From contig JACVRA010000174.1 in assembly GCA_019828545.1 (NCBI GenBank), positions 248,001 through 312,000 on the forward strand: 64,000 nucleotides of DNA, in the 5' to 3' direction. The notes under the pieces were generated by a model. That model saw only the letters and a program-made list of their open reading frames with translations. It searched no databases and was not told the origin of the DNA. Each line of letters begins with the position of its first letter. Within the stretch, counting starts at the first letter, position 1. The DNA comes from Paracamarosporium sp. OC-R06-R3. Taxonomy: Eukaryota > Ascomycota > Dothideomycetes > Pleosporales > Didymosphaeriaceae. Both the position numbers and the translations under genes were made by a program. Shown piece by piece: positions 63,105 to 64,000 of this stretch.

Positions 63105-64000
63105 ATGTTGTCGCACTTTGTTCCAGTCGCATTCTTTAGCCTCCATGGTTTGTGTCTATCTCAAAGCACGTCGTCCAGTAGCGATGACGACCATGGTCCC
63201 TTTGCGAATCTGCCAGCCATCCATCGACCCAAATTTCGTTACTGGCTCCCAGACGCTAGCGTTGATGCGCAAGCGCTTAAGGACGATATCAAAGATGCTG
63301 GCTCTCTTGGTGCAGGCGGTATTGAGCTCTTGCCCTTCTATAGCTATGGTGGTGAAAGGGATGGCCCGCCAGGTTCGGACTGGTCAACATACAATTTTGG
63401 GACGCTAGCATTTCAGAAATTATTTGCTGCATCATTGGAAGCCCATCGGTATAGTGGCATGTTGATGGATTTTTCACTTGGGCCGAATCAAGGCCAGGGG
63501 GTTCCAGCATCGCCTGACGATGAGGGCCTTCAGTGGGATCTGGTAAGCATATCTATCATTATGGCATTGGATTCTTTACGGATTGAGCGATATCTGGGAG
63601 TTGCTGCATACTGATAGATTCTCAGGTTCCTTTCTCTGTTCCTGTGGCTCCTGAAGGGCTCATCAATGCAACTCTACCCGGGTGGGACACTGGCGAGCTC
63701 GTGGCCGCCGTGTCAGCACAGGTCTTATCAGAGACGAATATCACTGCTTCAGATTCGGGACCGGCCTACTTGAAGCTGGTTTTGAAATCTGGGACATTGA
63801 CTGATTTGTCCTTTTATGTCTCATAGCCTACAGGATTTCTCATGATTTAATTGCCTCAGAACATCAGAGGTGGTTCTTACAGGCTGTCTGCCTTTTACCA
63901 GAAACACATTTACAACCATAATGTAATCCCTTTTAAGTCTCATCCAAGAACCATATTCGATAAAGGATCTTTTACTGTTGATCATTTCGGTGGTCGGGGG
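63105..64000 (+). CDS. Secreted GH106-like glycosidase, 3' end beyond the window
   Basis: Proposed exons are 63105-63542, 63626-63817 and 63860 to the right edge. Intron 1 is 83 nt (GTAAGC..TCAG). Intron 2 would be only 42 nt (GTCTCA..CTCAG); it is needed because two in-frame stops lie inside it, while the flanks join to a sequence expected in the family (TDLSFY to NIRGGSYRLSAFYQ, then RTIFDKGSFTVDHF). A signal peptide is seen (MLSHFVPVAFFSLHGLCLSQS). RPKFRYWLPDASVDAQALKDDIKDAGSLGAGGIELLPFYSYG matches the start of the catalytic part of fungal GH106-like proteins, in which the bacterial members are alpha-L-rhamnosidases of rhamnogalacturonan. If intron 2 is not real the gene is broken. Confidence 0.7.

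Overview
This window is nuclear DNA from a filamentous ascomycete (Pezizomycotina, most likely a Dothideomycete). The evidence is intron-split genes with mostly 45-60 nt introns (GT..CTAAC-like..AG), fungal-only families (HET, NACHT-ankyrin, DUF4246, AceTr, Pet127), and dispersed orthologues of yeast housekeeping genes on both strands without operons. Gene ends were set by joining open frames at splice sites that keep the frame and family alignment. Starts are the first ATG that fits the family.

Left core block (1-10.1 kb): a PH-LRR protein running off the left edge, PET127, a UBA protein with a degenerate USP-like fold, and an APH-type kinase. A first accessory patch (10.1-14.8 kb) holds a HET protein with eight near-identical 32-residue repeats. 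Its ankyrin tail is cut off by a TAG. An AT- and TpA-rich tract lies behind it.

Central core block (14.8-40.2 kb): AceTr acetate-type transporter, striatin, histone H2A.Z, a PIN4-like RRM protein, LIN1/CD2BP2, UFD1, a small SANT-like protein, CBF5 and a SIS1-type HSP40 with a perfect heat-shock element upstream. A gene-poor stretch at 32.2-36.5 kb contains one small secreted 8-cysteine protein.

Right accessory block (40.2-64 kb): a HET-NACHT-ankyrin NLR separated only by one in-frame TAG from a two-TM C-terminal family; a broken DUF6601-like gene with two TAGs; a secreted protein with a Lys/Cys-rich tail; an ankyrin protein; a GIY-YIG (T5orf172/MUG113-like) protein; a DUF4246 protein; a transcription-factor-like protein without a zinc cluster; and a divergent pair of secreted rhamnosidase-type hydrolases (GH78 and GH106-like) at the right edge.

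The strongest leads are the NLR/TM locus with its stop codon or hidden 60-nt intron, the recurrence of RIP-compatible TAG codons in accessory genes, the repeat-bearing HET gene, and the secreted basic protein next to the NLR.
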